DNA of 64,000 bases from Anastatus disparis (GCA_017163975.1 JAFFSR010000218.1:6637501-6701500); one strand, 5' to 3'. Shown: positions 12,008 to 24,223, counted from the stretch's first letter. Numbers and translations are program-made. Notes: a model not told the origin generated them from the letters alone.

Positions 12008-12146
12008 TCTTTAGCATTTCCAATATCAAATCATAGAGACAATAGTTGCCTAGTAAGTTTGAAAAAATTGTTAAGATCAAAAAGATATTTTAAACTATAA
12101 AAGAAGCATAAAAACATTTGATGTAACAACCAAGGTTAGTTGGCCG
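12008..12146 (+). promoter_or_regulatory. Conserved upstream block of receptor gene 2
   Basis: Same motif order as 2552-2690 and almost identical to it, including the CTATAAAAG TATA-like stretch. It belongs to the duplicated unit, so the second gene copy kept its putative promoter. Confidence 0.45.
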
Positions 12147-12506
12147 GAGTCAAAAAAGTGCTCAGCTTATTACTTATAAATTAAAAAAATATTTGGACAT
12201 AATGAGTACATAATTTAGTGTTAATCGTTAAAATCTTTTAAAGCGCCAATGATTAAAAGATATTATGTGCTTCACTTATTGTTAGTTTAAAAACATTTAA
12301 GTGTGAAATCAAAATCCACATAAAATACATGGATTCTTCAACAATTTTAGTTACATCAATTCTATCTATAAGTAATTCCATTTTGATTCTAATTTTTTAA
12401 TTATGATTACAACAAATTCTCTGGCAACTCCACCATATTCTCAATTTTGTGATAAAATAATTTATTAAAAATCAAGTAACGAAACTTTAAAATTCAAAAT
12501 ATAAAA

Positions 12507-14408
12507 ATGAAAAAGCACATCATTATTTTACAATTCTTATTCATGATCCTTATTTTATCCTATACTAATGGTAACAACATCAATAAATTAATAAGATATG
12601 TATCGAATTATGTAACAAAAGTTTCATCTAGACATCACATAACAGTACTTACAGTGTTTCCACAGGCTCCAATCATTAATATTTTTAGTTCAGTTATGCA
12701 AGGATTAATTACTAAATTTCCATATCTTATAATGGATTTAAATCAGATACAACGTCATCCAAATAGTGAAAAGTTTTTATCAATCACATCAAAATTAGCT
12801 GATAAGTCAGAAGGTGCTGTACTTCAATTAATGTTCGTTACTTTTGATGAAAATAACGAAAATGCGACATTGTCTTTGTCAAATTATTTCAGTTGGCTGA
12901 TTAAATTATTAAGTAATAAACCTCGATCTCATTATCTCATATTTTTCACTGGCTATAAAGATAATAAAACTTTTGAGACTTTCTTTGAGGAAATTTGGCG
13001 CTCTAAATTTTTATATGTTACTTTAATAGAGATATTTATGACAAATGCAGAAAAAGGTAATAGAAGAATTTTACCACCATTTCCAAGCAACACAAATGAT
13101 ATTATTGCACATCAATATAATCCATTCAATAAATCATATACGAAAGAACTTTTTACTGAAAATGTGTTTACATATTACGATAAAATAAAAAATCTTTATG
13201 AATTTCCATTATCTGTAGCTTATCAAAAAGAACGCTTTTTTATTAATATTCCTAATGATAAATCAATAAAAAAATGGGATGCATTATCTGGTGCCCAAAT
13301 TCTTTTAGTAAAATATATATCTAAAGGTATGAATTTCACAATTGATATCACGATGCCGAATTTACCATATATAAGTAAAGCTACGTTTCGTTCAATATTT
13401 AATGAAAGCCTTGATTTTATTTTAAATGGTCTGCTTATTACAAATGATTTCGTTTTCACATTAACTAATACTTTTCCGTGTAACTACCCGAATAATGCCC
13501 ACTTAATCATAAGACAAAATGGTTATTATGAAATCCAACCTATCTGGAATTTATTGATTCCAATGAGCGCATTAATACTAATTGTTGTAGCTACGATTAT
13601 TTTAATACGTAAATCAAAACTTAGTAGTAATGTTTGGACAATCTACAATATAACTCTTACAGTAATTGGAAATCCAGAAAACATAGCAGCCCAAACGTCA
13701 AGGGAGAGAATATTATTGTTATTTTTGATTTATGTCTCAGCTACATTTTCAATTAAAATCTTGGAAAACTTACTTTTTGCTGTTCTAAATATACAAAAAT
13801 TTTATACTTTCAGAACATTTGATGATTTGCATGATACGGGAATGATGTTATATCTGCAAAACAATTCAGGTCCATTTGATATGATTGAATATACTTCGCT
13901 TGTAAACTATAAAGAAGTCAATCATAAAGGAATATGTTATTATAATTTAATTAATGGCAGTAAGATAAATGCATGCTTGATTATTTATATTCATGCAACA
14001 GCTTATATTCGAGGTTTTTCAAATTCAAAAAATGGTTGGATTTTAAGTTTAGTTGAAGAGCCCCTTGAGATTAATTGGTCTACTATAGTATTATCGAATA
14101 AATCACCATATGTTAGGAGGTTCAATAAATTGATTTTACAAGCCGTTGAATCAGGCTTACCGAATTATTGGTATGATAATGAATTCGCAAGTCGCTATGC
14201 AAAGAATAAAGATGGGAATCTTATGCACAAAACGTTGCTTCAGGCCCATTTGCTGAAGAAAACAATTATTGGCCAAACAATAGATGTAGAATACAGTTTG
14301 CCTTCAAATATTATTTATGTATTAACGACAGGATTTTCAGCAGCTTTATTCACATTTATCTATGAAATTCGTTATAAAATTAAATATATACTAAGATTTA
14401 AATATTGA
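12507..14408 (+). CDS. Ionotropic receptor (divergent IR), gene 2
   Basis: A 633-residue intronless IR with the same layout as gene 1: signal peptide 1-23, N-terminal region, S1, TM1 near 347, pore, TM2 near 403-428, S2, TM3 near 600. Compared with gene 1, I count nine base differences in the coding sequence, eight of which change a residue. With the gene at 31443 as outgroup, the changes private to this copy are T to A near residue 54, D to G near 184, E to K in TM2 near 419, and C to Y in the tail. The E to K change puts a charge reversal in TM2. The frame is fully open, so it is probably functional or very recently duplicated. The ligand is unknown. Confidence 0.85.
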   Translation: MKKHIIILQFLFMILILSYTNGNNINKLIRYVSNYVTKVSSRHHITVLTVFPQAPIINIFSSVMQGLITKFPYLIMDLNQIQRHPNSEKFLSITSKLADKSEGAVLQLMFVTFDENNENATLSLSNYFSWLIKLLSNKPRSHYLIFFTGYKDNKTFETFFEEIWRSKFLYVTLIEIFMTNAEKGNRRILPPFPSNTNDIIAHQYNPFNKSYTKELFTENVFTYYDKIKNLYEFPLSVAYQKERFFINIPNDKSIKKWDALSGAQILLVKYISKGMNFTIDITMPNLPYISKATFRSIFNESLDFILNGLLITNDFVFTLTNTFPCNYPNNAHLIIRQNGYYEIQPIWNLLIPMSALILIVVATIILIRKSKLSSNVWTIYNITLTVIGNPENIAAQTSRERILLLFLIYVSATFSIKILENLLFAVLNIQKFYTFRTFDDLHDTGMMLYLQNNSGPFDMIEYTSLVNYKEVNHKGICYYNLINGSKINACLIIYIHATAYIRGFSNSKNGWILSLVEEPLEINWSTIVLSNKSPYVRRFNKLILQAVESGLPNYWYDNEFASRYAKNKDGNLMHKTLLQAHLLKKTIIGQTIDVEYSLPSNIIYVLTTGFSAALFTFIYEIRYKIKYILRFKY

Positions 14409-14790
14409 TTCGAAAATTAGGTTACAGACAAATATTTTGATTTAAGCCTTATTCTACCGTCCAAAGTACTCTCATGCGATTCCTACGTAGTTAACTATGT
14501 TTATATTTCGGAAGGCAATATTGCATTAAAACGCTTATGTAGTTCAGAAATAATACTTAATTCAAAATTATTACTTATTTGTGAATATTTGTAGCAAATA
14601 TCATATAATGAATTTTAAAATATTTAACTTATACTTTCTTTGATCTATTATACATTTTCTGCTAAAAGTTTTAATTTTTTATTACTTCAAATTCTTATTG
14701 GTGCTTCTTTTCCCTATATTTTCGAAAAAAATATCTATATCTTTGTCTCTAGGACCTATTGGATGAAAAGAAAAAATATAGGTTCATTTT

Positions 14791-16800
14791 GCTTTCTCAT
14801 AGAGAAAGCATTGTATCGGTAAAAAAAATTTTTTTCTATTTTTTCATTAATTTGTACATATTTGAACTCAGTGAGTCGAAAAAAGTGGTTTCCAGAAAAT
14901 GTCTGTATGTATGTGTGTGTGTGTGTGTGTGTGTGTATGTATGAATTCAGTTAGTAAGCTGTATCTCGAGAACTACTCGATGGATTTGCTTCTAATTTTG
15001 CATGGAATTTAGTTTTGTGATTAACTTGCTGGGAAGCTATTGATAATTTGGTTCTTCCACCGTAGTTTTCATTTTAAAGTTTTTTTAAAAAATAAAAAAA
15101 AAATTCGATTTTTCGTTTTTTGGTTTTTTTTTGTTTACTACTCGATGAATTTGCTTCAAAATTTGCATGGAATTTATTTCTGATTGCCCGGATAAAATAA
15201 ATTTTTAAAAACTGATTTTCTTAGCTCAGTTTTAATTTTAGAGCATTTTGAAATTTTTGAAAAAAATGTTTCTATTTATTAAGCCAATAAAATCTTAAAA
15301 ACTACTCGATGGATTTACTTCAAATTTTCCATACAATTCAATTTTTTGATGAACTGGTGCGGAAGCTATTGGGAATTGGTTTTCTTAGCGCAGTTTTTTT
15401 TTTAGAATCATTTTAAGAATTTTTAAAAAATTTCGATTTTTCATTTTTTTTGTATTTTACGTAAACTACTCGAAGAATTTGTTCGAAAATTTGTATGGAA
15501 CTTTATTTCGACTGCCAAAATTATTAAAAATTTTGTAAACTAATTTTCTTAGCGCACTTTTAATTTTAGAGCATTTTTAAAATTTTTTAAAAAATTTTTA
15601 TTTTTAATTTATTTTCTTTTTTGCGTTAACCATACTATAAATTTTCTCCAAAATTTTCATACAATTAATTCGCTATTGTCTGAAAAAAATTAGCTTTTGG
15701 AAACTAATTTTCTTAGAGTGGTTACAATTTTAGAGAATTTTAAAGATTTAAAAAAAAATTTTGATTCTTCTTTTCTTATTTTTTTTTATTCTTCGTAAAG
15801 TACTCGATAGATTTGTTCTAAAAATTACAGGGAAATTATTTGCGACTGCCAAAAGAAGGGAAATTTTCAAAAATTGATTTTCATAGCGTAGTTTTAATTT
15901 TAGAGCATTTTTAAAATTTTTAAAAAGAAATTTTGAAAAGAAAATGTTATTTATTTAACCAGTTAGATCTCGAAAATTACTCTATGGATTTGCTTCAAAT
16001 TTTGTATACCATCTATGTTTTTGTATAACTAGGCGGGAAGCTATAGAAAATTTGTATTCATAGTGTATTTTTTTTATTATAGAGCCATTTTAAGAATTTG
16101 AAAAAATTTTCGATTTTTAATTTTTTTTTTTGTATTTTACGTAAGTTAATTGATGAGTTTGCTTTGAGATTTCCATGGGAATAATTTGCATCTGCCAAAA
16201 GAAGGATAACTTTTATAAACCGATCTTTTTAGCGTAGTTTTCTTTTTAGAAAATTTTAAAATTTTCTTAAAAAATTTTCATATTTCAGTATTTTTCCATT
16301 TTACGTAAAGTACTTGATAGAATTACTCTAAAATTTGTATACAAGTTATTTGCTACTGTCTTTATAAACCAAGTTTTAAATAAATAATTTTATTAGCGTA
16401 GCTTTTTGATCACTTCTTTTGTTTTCTGAGTTACTCTTGAAAATTTATAATAGTACTACTGAATTTAATTACCGTTACTAAAATTGACTACTTGGATTTA
16501 CCAAGCTTAGTCGTGATAAAAAGATATCCACAAGATAACAAAAATAATAAATTCGAACCTATGTATAAGGCTAGCTAAAGTCAACAAAATTAAACACTTT
16601 AAAAGCTAACATTTAACCCAAACAAAATGTTGAAAAGGCAATCAACTAGCATATATATTCAAAATTTATAAAGTACAAAATGAATAAATATTAATGATGG
16701 ACAATTTTTTTATATTAAAATCACATTTAAATAAATATAAAAAAATAATGAAACTCAAAGAGCTCTATGAGAAAGCATTCCGCCAAAGCACTTGGCAGCG
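14791..16800. mobile_element. Two-kilobase insertion holding a ~165 bp tandem array
   Basis: Unit 1 reads straight through this point near 5335, so the insertion is absent there. After a (GT)n tract at about 14911-14940 comes a diverged tandem array whose monomer start resembles AACTACTCGATGGATTTGCT. Starts lie near 14971, 15137, 15300, 15464, 15628, 15798, 15975, 16143 and 16308, a period of about 163-177 bp. Perfect 15-base inverted repeats, TGCTTTCTCATAGAG and CTCTATGAGAAAGCA, lie at 14790-14804 and 16763-16777, and another 23 bp follow on the right. No coding capacity is seen. The superfamily is not assigned. Confidence 0.75.
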
Positions 16801-17035
16801 TTTTTTTTCATCGAAGAATCATATCCTGCAGTTCTAGATAAAGTCGTAAATTTCTGGTAAAGATGGAATTTGTCGAAAAATTTCGAAATTTGTGTTATAA
16901 CAAAATTTGATTAACTGATTGTAATTAATGCGTGTTACAAACTAACCAAACTTTTATCTATACCTAGGAGTGTGATGCACTATTATTACTTTATTCTTAT
17001 TTGTATGCATTTTTGGGCAATTTTTGGAATTTGAA

Positions 17036-17333
17036 TGTGTTTTGATTCACAAAATGGTTGGATTTTCAGCGTATTTTATCTTCTTGATCTACTTTGGTAT
17101 TATCAAATAAATCACCATATGTTAAGAGATTCAATAAATTAATCCTAAGAGCTTTTGAATTTGGCTTTACGAACTATTGGTTCGACAATGAAATTACGGT
17201 TTATATTTCAAAGACAAGGTTAAGTACAGAAATTAAGCGTAAATTTTATGGTACCAGGTTGCAGAAAATAATTATCAATTTGACAATAGAACAAGAATTC
17301 ATTTCGCTGATAACAGTCAAATATGAAAATTGA
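17036..17333 (+). pseudogene. IR 3' fragment, unit 2 copy
   Basis: Counterpart of 5566-5863 with a few changes, open from 17094. It encodes only the end of S2 and a broken C-terminus. In unit 2 it is separated from the receptor gene by the satellite-like insertion. Confidence 0.8.
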
Positions 17334-17480
17334 AAATGCATCGTGTTAATAATTTCCGCGTTATAATGACTCAGTTTCGCACTATTATAATAAAGATTCC
17401 ACATGTTTATCAACTTCAAGTTCAACGATGGAATACAAATAAATTTTGAAAATTTACTATTTACTATTTAAATTTATTAT

Positions 17481-17909
17481 GAGAGCGTCAGTGGCGTAAT
17501 CGGCTAAGGCGTACGCCTTATACGGTCTCTACACTTTCGCTTTAAACGGTCACGGGTTCGATTCCCGGTGAAAATGCTTGAGATTTTTTCTCTCGTTTTT
17601 TCATCGGGAAAAGTATCCCTGACCATGCTGGGTTTATGTTCCTGGCGTAGGTTTTCTCCAGGGGGAGTTTTTCCTACGTCACAGGTCTTTGGCCTGGGCA
17701 AATGCGGGAACTTACCGTAGAAATCTATATATGACTGTTATCAGAGCGCGGCAGTCCGTGATTTCTCGGGGGTTAGGTAGTTATATTAAGTTAGTTATTA
17801 AGTCAAGCAAAAACTTGAGTTGGGTGTTAAGAACATCCACACACAGAGATAGTGCCTGCGAAATATCTCATTAACTGATAAAAACCGGGGCCGCTAGGGC
17901 AGAAAAAAA
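17481..17909 (+). mobile_element. tRNA-derived SINE, copy 2
   Basis: Counterpart of the SINE at 6011-6442. It has the same A and B boxes and sits at the same site, and the left target duplication now has one mismatch (ATTTAAATTTATTAT). It shares the insertion site with copy 1, so the SINE inserted before the tandem duplication. Confidence 0.88.
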
Positions 17910-17919
17910 ATTTAAGTTT

Positions 17920-19010
17920 ATTATTAGATAATGTAATCAGCAAATGAAAAACAATACTTGTAAGTTGGACTGTTGTTGAAGTTTTGGACTTTTGAAAGTC
18001 CAAATTCTATATGTGTTATTTGTACTATTGATTTTAAAAAATTGTATTAAACTGAGTGTTTGTTAACTACTCAAATTTTTATTGATTGTAGAATGATCAA
18101 TGGTTTAACAAAATATGTGAGTTTCAAAGCTTCTGCATTTAATAAACGTATGTAACAAAGTTGAATAAAGCACATATAACTACACTCCTTCGCATTTCTC
18201 TTGCCATTTCCTACATCATTAACATTTTTTTAAAATATTTAATTTATATCAGTTTTTGATTGCTATAACAACTGGACGGTTGCGTTCTAGCAATCTCTTT
18301 TATCAAATTGGTAGAGATTATTTACTAAAGGATATTCAATTACCGCCTAATTGGCCCCATAGCCCAATAAGTTGCTAATACGAATAAAAAATTATTTCCA
18401 ATTTTTTTTTTCTTTTCTTTTACTACATAGAATAATACATATGAAATAGAAAGCAGGATAGGGTGGTTCGCATCCAAATCAATATTACTATTGTTTTTCT
18501 TTTATTCGTTGAAAAATTAATATCTATAAAGATTAAGTCTTATAAGTCTATAGAATATGTATATCTTGAAATGCAATGAAATATTAAAATAATTTTAAAT
18601 TGAAAAATTATTACTTTCCATTTTCAAAAATTCTTTATGATCGATACCGTTTGATTTATTCATAATCATAGATAAATATCTTTTTATTTTTTAAATTTTA
18701 GAAGAAACTTGTGTGCCTAGCGTGCATTATTTTAGGCACGTCAGCTAATCAAATTCAATTTAGATTACTAACATCAACCATTAAAATTAAATTAATATTG
18801 ACTTAACTATGAGGGGTGTTCTTTTTTAAGAAATGATAATTTATAATGACTTTCACATTTTTTCTTCAATTTTAAATAAGGTTTAAAAAAACCTTAATAA
18901 TTTCATAGCTATTCTAAAATAAAATAGCATTATGTACATAAGAACATTTGATAAAAGAAACAAGATTAATTCAACGCAATTTCATCAAAAGTTTTTCATC
19001 TAAATGAATA
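17920..19010. repeat. Non-coding AT-rich flank before the 19 kb relic
   Basis: To about 18690 it matches 6460-7235. From about 18690 to 19010 it matches 34370-34665, the upstream flank of another relic receptor. No gene is seen. Confidence 0.6.
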
Positions 19011-19013
19011 AGC

Positions 19014-21021
19014 TTTACAGTATTTAACAAATTTTTTACATAATCTTTATTTCATTTCAAGTTGATTATGACCACATAAATATATTAACAAATCATGTGA
19101 TAAATTATTTAAAAGAAATTTTATTCGCAAGTCACATAACAATACTTATAGTACCTTTAGCGTCACCTATGATTAGTGCATTACATAACAGGTATGGAAA
19201 AGCTTTATTTACGAAACGAGAAGTTTACGGCCCAAACCGAAGGTAAGCCTTTCCATGATAGTTGGGTAGTGTATTTTTCGCCATAAAAATAATTTCAATT
19301 CAATTATGAAAAGTTTAATCAGTCAATTTCCATATTTTATAATGGATTTAAATCAAATCAGCTGTCATCGAGAAGACAAAAAGTTTTTATCGACAACGTC
19401 AAAATTAGCTGAAAAATCGGAAGGCGTTGTACCCCAATTCATGTTTTTTACTTTCGATGAAAATAATGAAAATGCGACATTGTCTTTGCTGAATTATTTT
19501 AATTTATTGATTTAATTATTATGTAACAGTCCTCGACCTCAGTATCTTATATTCGTCGCTGGATACAAAAGAAGCCAATCTTTTGAAACTTTTTTTAGGA
19601 TCATTTGGCTTTCTAAATTTCTGCATGTAACTATAATGGAGATAGTGGTGATAAATGTAATAAACAATACTGAAACAATTTTTCTTCTACCAATCAATAA
19701 TTTAGACAAGATTCTCGTACATCAATATAACCCATTTAACAAAATGTATACAAAAGAGCCATATTCTGCAAATGTGTTATTATTCTACGATAAAATAAAA
19801 AATCTTCATCAATTTTAGTTGAATGTAGGTTTTCAGAAGATTTCACCTTTCATTAACGTTCCAAATGATGTGTCAATGAAACGTAATTGGGATTCAATAT
19901 CTGGTTGCCAAATTTCATTGGTAAAATTTATAACTTCAGCTATGAATTTCACTATTAAAGTTACGTTGCCAGATAAAACTTTCTCTAATATGATTACTGC
20001 TCTACTTACTGAGGAACTCGACCTTTACATAAGTAATTCTGATGCAAAAAATGAAAAAATTTTAAAATTCACAATAACTTCTTTTTTCGATAATCCAGGA
20101 ATGGTTCACTTAATAATAAAACAATATGGCTATCATGAAAATAAATCCATTTGGAATTTATTGATTGCAGTTAGTATGATAATATTAATAATTTTAACTT
20201 CGAGTATTCTTATTCTTAAATGGAGACTCAATAGTAATATTTGGACAGTCTATAATATAGCCTTGACTTTAATGGGGAACCTGCGATTACCATTCCCACA
20301 AAAATTAAAAGAAAGAACTTTTTTTTATGTTTAATTTGTGTTTCAGAAACATTTTCAACGGAATTACTAAATAATTTATTTTTTTATTCAATACGCATAC
20401 AAAAATTTTACGATTTAAAAACAATTGAGGATTTGAAAAAATCAGAAATGGTGTTGTTCATGGGCAATCCTAAAAGAGCTTTAATAGATTTTTTTTAATC
20501 CACTGGGTTTACAAATTATACAATTTAGAAGAATGAAGCATCTTGCTTTCTGAATTTAATACAAAAGGATAATTCTGATAAGTTGAATGCATGCTTAATA
20601 ATGCATTTCTGGGGAAGGCTTGGGGTTCAAATTAATTCTGATTCAAAAAATGGTTGGTTTTTAAAGTTAATTGAACAGCCTATTTTATCTTGCCTGGTCT
20701 ACTTTAATATTATCGAATAAATCACCGCATGCTAAGAGACTTAATGGATTAATCCTAAGAGCTTTTGAATTTGGTCTTAGGAACTATTGGTTCGACAATG
20801 AAATAATGATTTATGTTTCAAAGATAAGATTGAGTCCAGAAATCAAATTAAAATTCTATGCTAATAGACTGCAGAAAAAAATTATCAATTTAACCATAGA
20901 ACCAGAATCTATTTCGCTCTCAACAATGATTTACATTATTGCAATAGGATACTCAGCAGCTTTTTTCACTTTCATATATGAAATTCGTTGTAAAATTAAA
21001 TGCATTATAAAAATAATATAA
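19014..21021 (+). pseudogene. IR pseudogene (19 kb)
   Basis: A recognisable IR along its length, but dead. The initial ATG is followed by a TAA at codon 8. An insertion of about 125 bp interrupts the N-terminal region at about 19180-19305. A glutamate codon conserved in paralogs has become TAA at 19513-19515, another stop lies at 19816-19818, and a frameshift falls in TM2 near 20320. Recognisable pieces are HQYNPFNKMYTKE, the S1 stretch with MNFTIK, TM1 with ENKSIWNLLIAVS, and from 20671 the end of S2 and TM3. It groups with the relic at 34667-35545, which shares the N-terminal insertion. Confidence 0.85.
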
Positions 21022-21164
21022 TCTATTCGAGAAAAGTAACAGTTAAACGAATTAGTATCAAATAATGAAGTTAAAATGCACTATGTTAAAATATTTTCAG
21101 AGTTGTAATGATTCAGCCACACATGATCATAATAACGATTTCATGTATTCATCAACTATCAGTT

Positions 21165-21205
21165 TTACTATGGACAAGGACAGAGCTATACGGCCTCCTC
21201 TTAAG
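21165..21205. mobile_element. Terminal fragment of a foldback MITE
   Basis: The stretch around GACAGAGCTATACGGCCTCC, ending CTCTTAAG, resembles the right terminus of the complete element at 52091-52479. Only about 40 bp remain. It abuts an IR fragment on its right. Confidence 0.4.
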
Positions 21206-21227
21206 AAGTACTTTTTGTTAGGGTTTC

Positions 21228-21440
21228 AAGTGATAAATCAATGATACACAAATGGGATGCATTGTTTTGGTGTTATGATGTTGTATATAAAATATAATAC
21301 AGAAGGTATGAATTTTACTGTTAATATCGTGATGGCTAATGTAAGTAACAATAAAAGGGAAAGAATGCTTTCTGCAATATTTACTGACCGACTTGATTTA
21401 ATTGTAAATGATTTCAATACAAGACATAAAAAAATTTAAA
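21228..21440 (+). pseudogene. IR S1 fragment
   Basis: About 70 codons of S1, including a garbled form of the conserved GVQ-LVKYIS stretch, then EGMNFTVNIVMANVSNNK and DRLDLIVND. There is nothing upstream or downstream of it in the gene order. It starts right after a MITE terminus, so a rearrangement probably left it here. Confidence 0.65.
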
Positions 21441-22601
21441 ATACATTTAAAAAAGAATATACAATATTAGCTACAATAGAATATTTAAAAAGTAATAATT
21501 TCACGAATTCGAACGGAAATTTAAAAATTTTCTTTCACACTAAAAAATAGCGATTAATCATAATTTAATAAAGTTGAATTTTTAATGATTTACTAGAATA
21601 ATTAAAAATATTAAATAATACATATTAATAAGTAATATCAGATTTAGTTTAGTTAGGTTTCATTTTAGATTTATTATAGGTCTTCTTATGTACGTTGGAA
21701 CCAGTCTTGGGAACAGGCGACTTATGGTGAGGCATCTTTGTGGGATTTTACAGATTTTATAATGATGTATAATTTACTGGTTTGAATAAAATGAAATTTA
21801 AATGTATTTACAGTTAATACTCAATGCGTAAATCTTAATTTTTGAAGATATTTTTTAAGAGTTTAACTGGCTGTTCAACCTAGCGTATAAACTTACAAAA
21901 ATATGTTACTTTGGAATTACTTAAGAATTATTTATATTCACTTACTTTCTATCGAATAGAAATATATATTTATAAAACATAATTAAGTCTCATTTGTGCT
22001 TCACATAAATAAAAAAAATCATTCATCAAAATAAAATACTATAAAGAATTATTTGAAATGGAATTGTTGTTTGTAATAGGTCACCATACATAAAATATTG
22101 TTTTCGATTTTTCTCACCTATTTTTTACTAAAAAAAATAGCGGTATATAGAAATCAGATTGCAATGTTTCACATGACAATCAATATTGATTTTCTTTTTC
22201 TTTTAAACATTGAAACATTTATGATTATTCTAATATAATCTGAAAAACGTATACTGTATTTGAGATATAATAAAATATTGAAATTATTTTAAATTCAAAA
22301 AGTACTACATGATTTTTTCAAATATCCCTTATGGATCAATATTTTTTTTTATTTTTAAATATTCGAACGAACTTACATGCTTCGCACGTATTGGCTTAAC
22401 CACCTTAACCAATCAAATTCAATTGAAATTAAATTTAAATTGAGCTTTATTTTAGGTGTGTTCTTTTCTAAGGAAGGTTAATTTATATTGTCTTAATTAT
22501 TTTTTATATAAGTCCAAACAAACATTTATAATTAAAAGAATATTCTAAATTTTCAGGTGCAATAATAAAAGAAGCAGAATTACACTAACAAAATTACCAG
22601 A
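21441..22601. other. AT-rich intergenic stretch before IR pseudogene at 22602
   Basis: No convincing gene. A less AT-rich piece at about 21650-21760 (around GGAACCAGTCTTGGGAACAG) stands out but matches nothing else in the window. The last 500 bp resemble receptor upstream flanks only weakly, and the conserved motif block is not clear here. Confidence 0.5.
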
Positions 22602-24017
22602 ATGAATAAGCATGACAGCATTGTACAATTTTTTTTCATAATCTTCATTTTATCTTATACTAACGGGAACAACATAAATAAATTGATAAGATATGTATCG
22701 AATTACTTAACAAAAGTTTCACCTACACGTTATATAATAATACTGTCTGTATCTCCGCAGACATCCATTATTAATATTTTTAGTCCAATTATGCAGGGAT
22801 CGACTCAAGAATTTCCATATCTTATGATGGATTTAAATCAGATACAACAACATCGAGAAAATAAGAAATTTATATCAATTTCATCGAAATTGGCTGATAA
22901 ATTAGAAGGTGTTGTACCACAATTAATGTTTCTTATTTTCGATAGAAAGAATGAAAATGCGACTTTGTTTTTGTCGAATTATTTTAATTTATTAATTGAA
23001 TTATTAAGTAACAGTCCCCGATCCCATTATCTTATATTTGTCAGTGGACAAAAAAGTAACGAATCTTTTGAGGCTTTCTTCCAGAAAATTTGGCTGTCTA
23101 AATTTTTACATGTTACTATAATAGAGGCAGTTATTACAAACGTAATCAGCCATAACAAATCAATTTTTTTGCCACTTTCTAATAACGGATTTGAAATTTT
23201 TGTACATCAATATAACCCATTCAATAAAGTTTATACAAAAGAAAATTTTTCTGAAAATGGTTTAATATATTACAATAAAATAAGAAATCTTTATGAATTT
23301 CCATTAGCTGTGGGTTATTGGATAGAAGAACCCTTTGTTAAAGTTCCAAGTGATGTATCAATGAAATACAAATGGGAGGCATTGTCTGGTGTCCAAGTTT
23401 TATTAGTAAAATATATATCTGAAGGTATGAATTTTACTGTTAATATCACTATGCCTGGTAGAAATAGTGATATAGAAAAAATGCTTTCTGCAGTATCTAA
23501 TGACAGAATTGATTTTATAGTAAATGATCTTGGTATACTAAATAAGGCAATGTCTAAATTAACGATTAGTTCTTTGTTCATGTACCCAGTTAGTATCCAC
23601 TTGTTTATAAAACAATATGGTTATTATGAAGTTAAATCTATTTGGAATTTATTGATTGAGATTAGTACAATAATATTAATTGTTGCAGCTTCGAGTATTT
23701 CCATTCGTAAATTAAAACTTAATAGTAATAATTGGAGTGTCTACAATGTAACTCTTACTTTAATTGGGAACTCAGGAATAACAGCAACACAAACATTAAG
23801 AGAGAAAATATTATTGTTATGCTTAATCTATGTATCAATTACATTTTTAGTTGAAATTTTGGAAAATTTATTTTTTGATGTACTAAGTGTACAGAAATTT
23901 TATGCTTTAAAAACATTTGATGATTTACGAGATACGAGAATGATATTACGTGTAAAAAACAGTTCAAACATATCAAAGATGCTTAAGTCAACTTCGCTTG
24001 TAAATTTTATAATAATG

Positions 24018-24223
24018 TGTAACATGGTGGATTTTCCATCCACATGTTATATTTGTACATAGATACCTACTATACCGGCGAAGAGCCTTATAAGTAGGAT
24101 TTTAACTTGTATATAGCAGTGCGGCATTGGCTCGGTGAATAGAGCTCGTGCCTGGAGATCTCGAGGAGCGGGGTTCGCGCCCGGTGTCCGCTTATTTTTT
24201 AATTCAAAAAGTCTCATGTTTCA
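24018..24223 (+). repeat. LTR 1 of the TRIM
   Basis: It starts TGTAACATGG and ends CATGTTTCA. It differs from LTR 2 by very few bases (one visible at the seventh or eighth position), which implies recent insertion. It includes a tRNA-like patch, GGCTCGGTGAATAGAGC followed by GGGTTCGCGCCC, resembling A and B boxes. This could be coincidence or an internal promoter. Confidence 0.9.

Larger units (their letters stand above)
9458..18690. repeat. Tandem duplication, unit 2
   Basis: This is the second copy of the unit that starts at base 1. It carries the same order: SINE-like piece, dispersed block, second SINE-like piece, receptor gene, receptor 3' fragment, SINE. It differs by a 2 kb insertion at 14791-16800 that has an empty site in unit 1, and by scattered single-base changes. 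Past about 18690 it runs into sequence also seen near 34370, not into the unit 1 sequence. Confidence 0.88.

Noticed and set aside
14759..14944. 61-codon frame ending in a Cys-Val run
   Set aside because: It is the translation of the (GT)n tract and flank at the edge of the satellite-like insertion.
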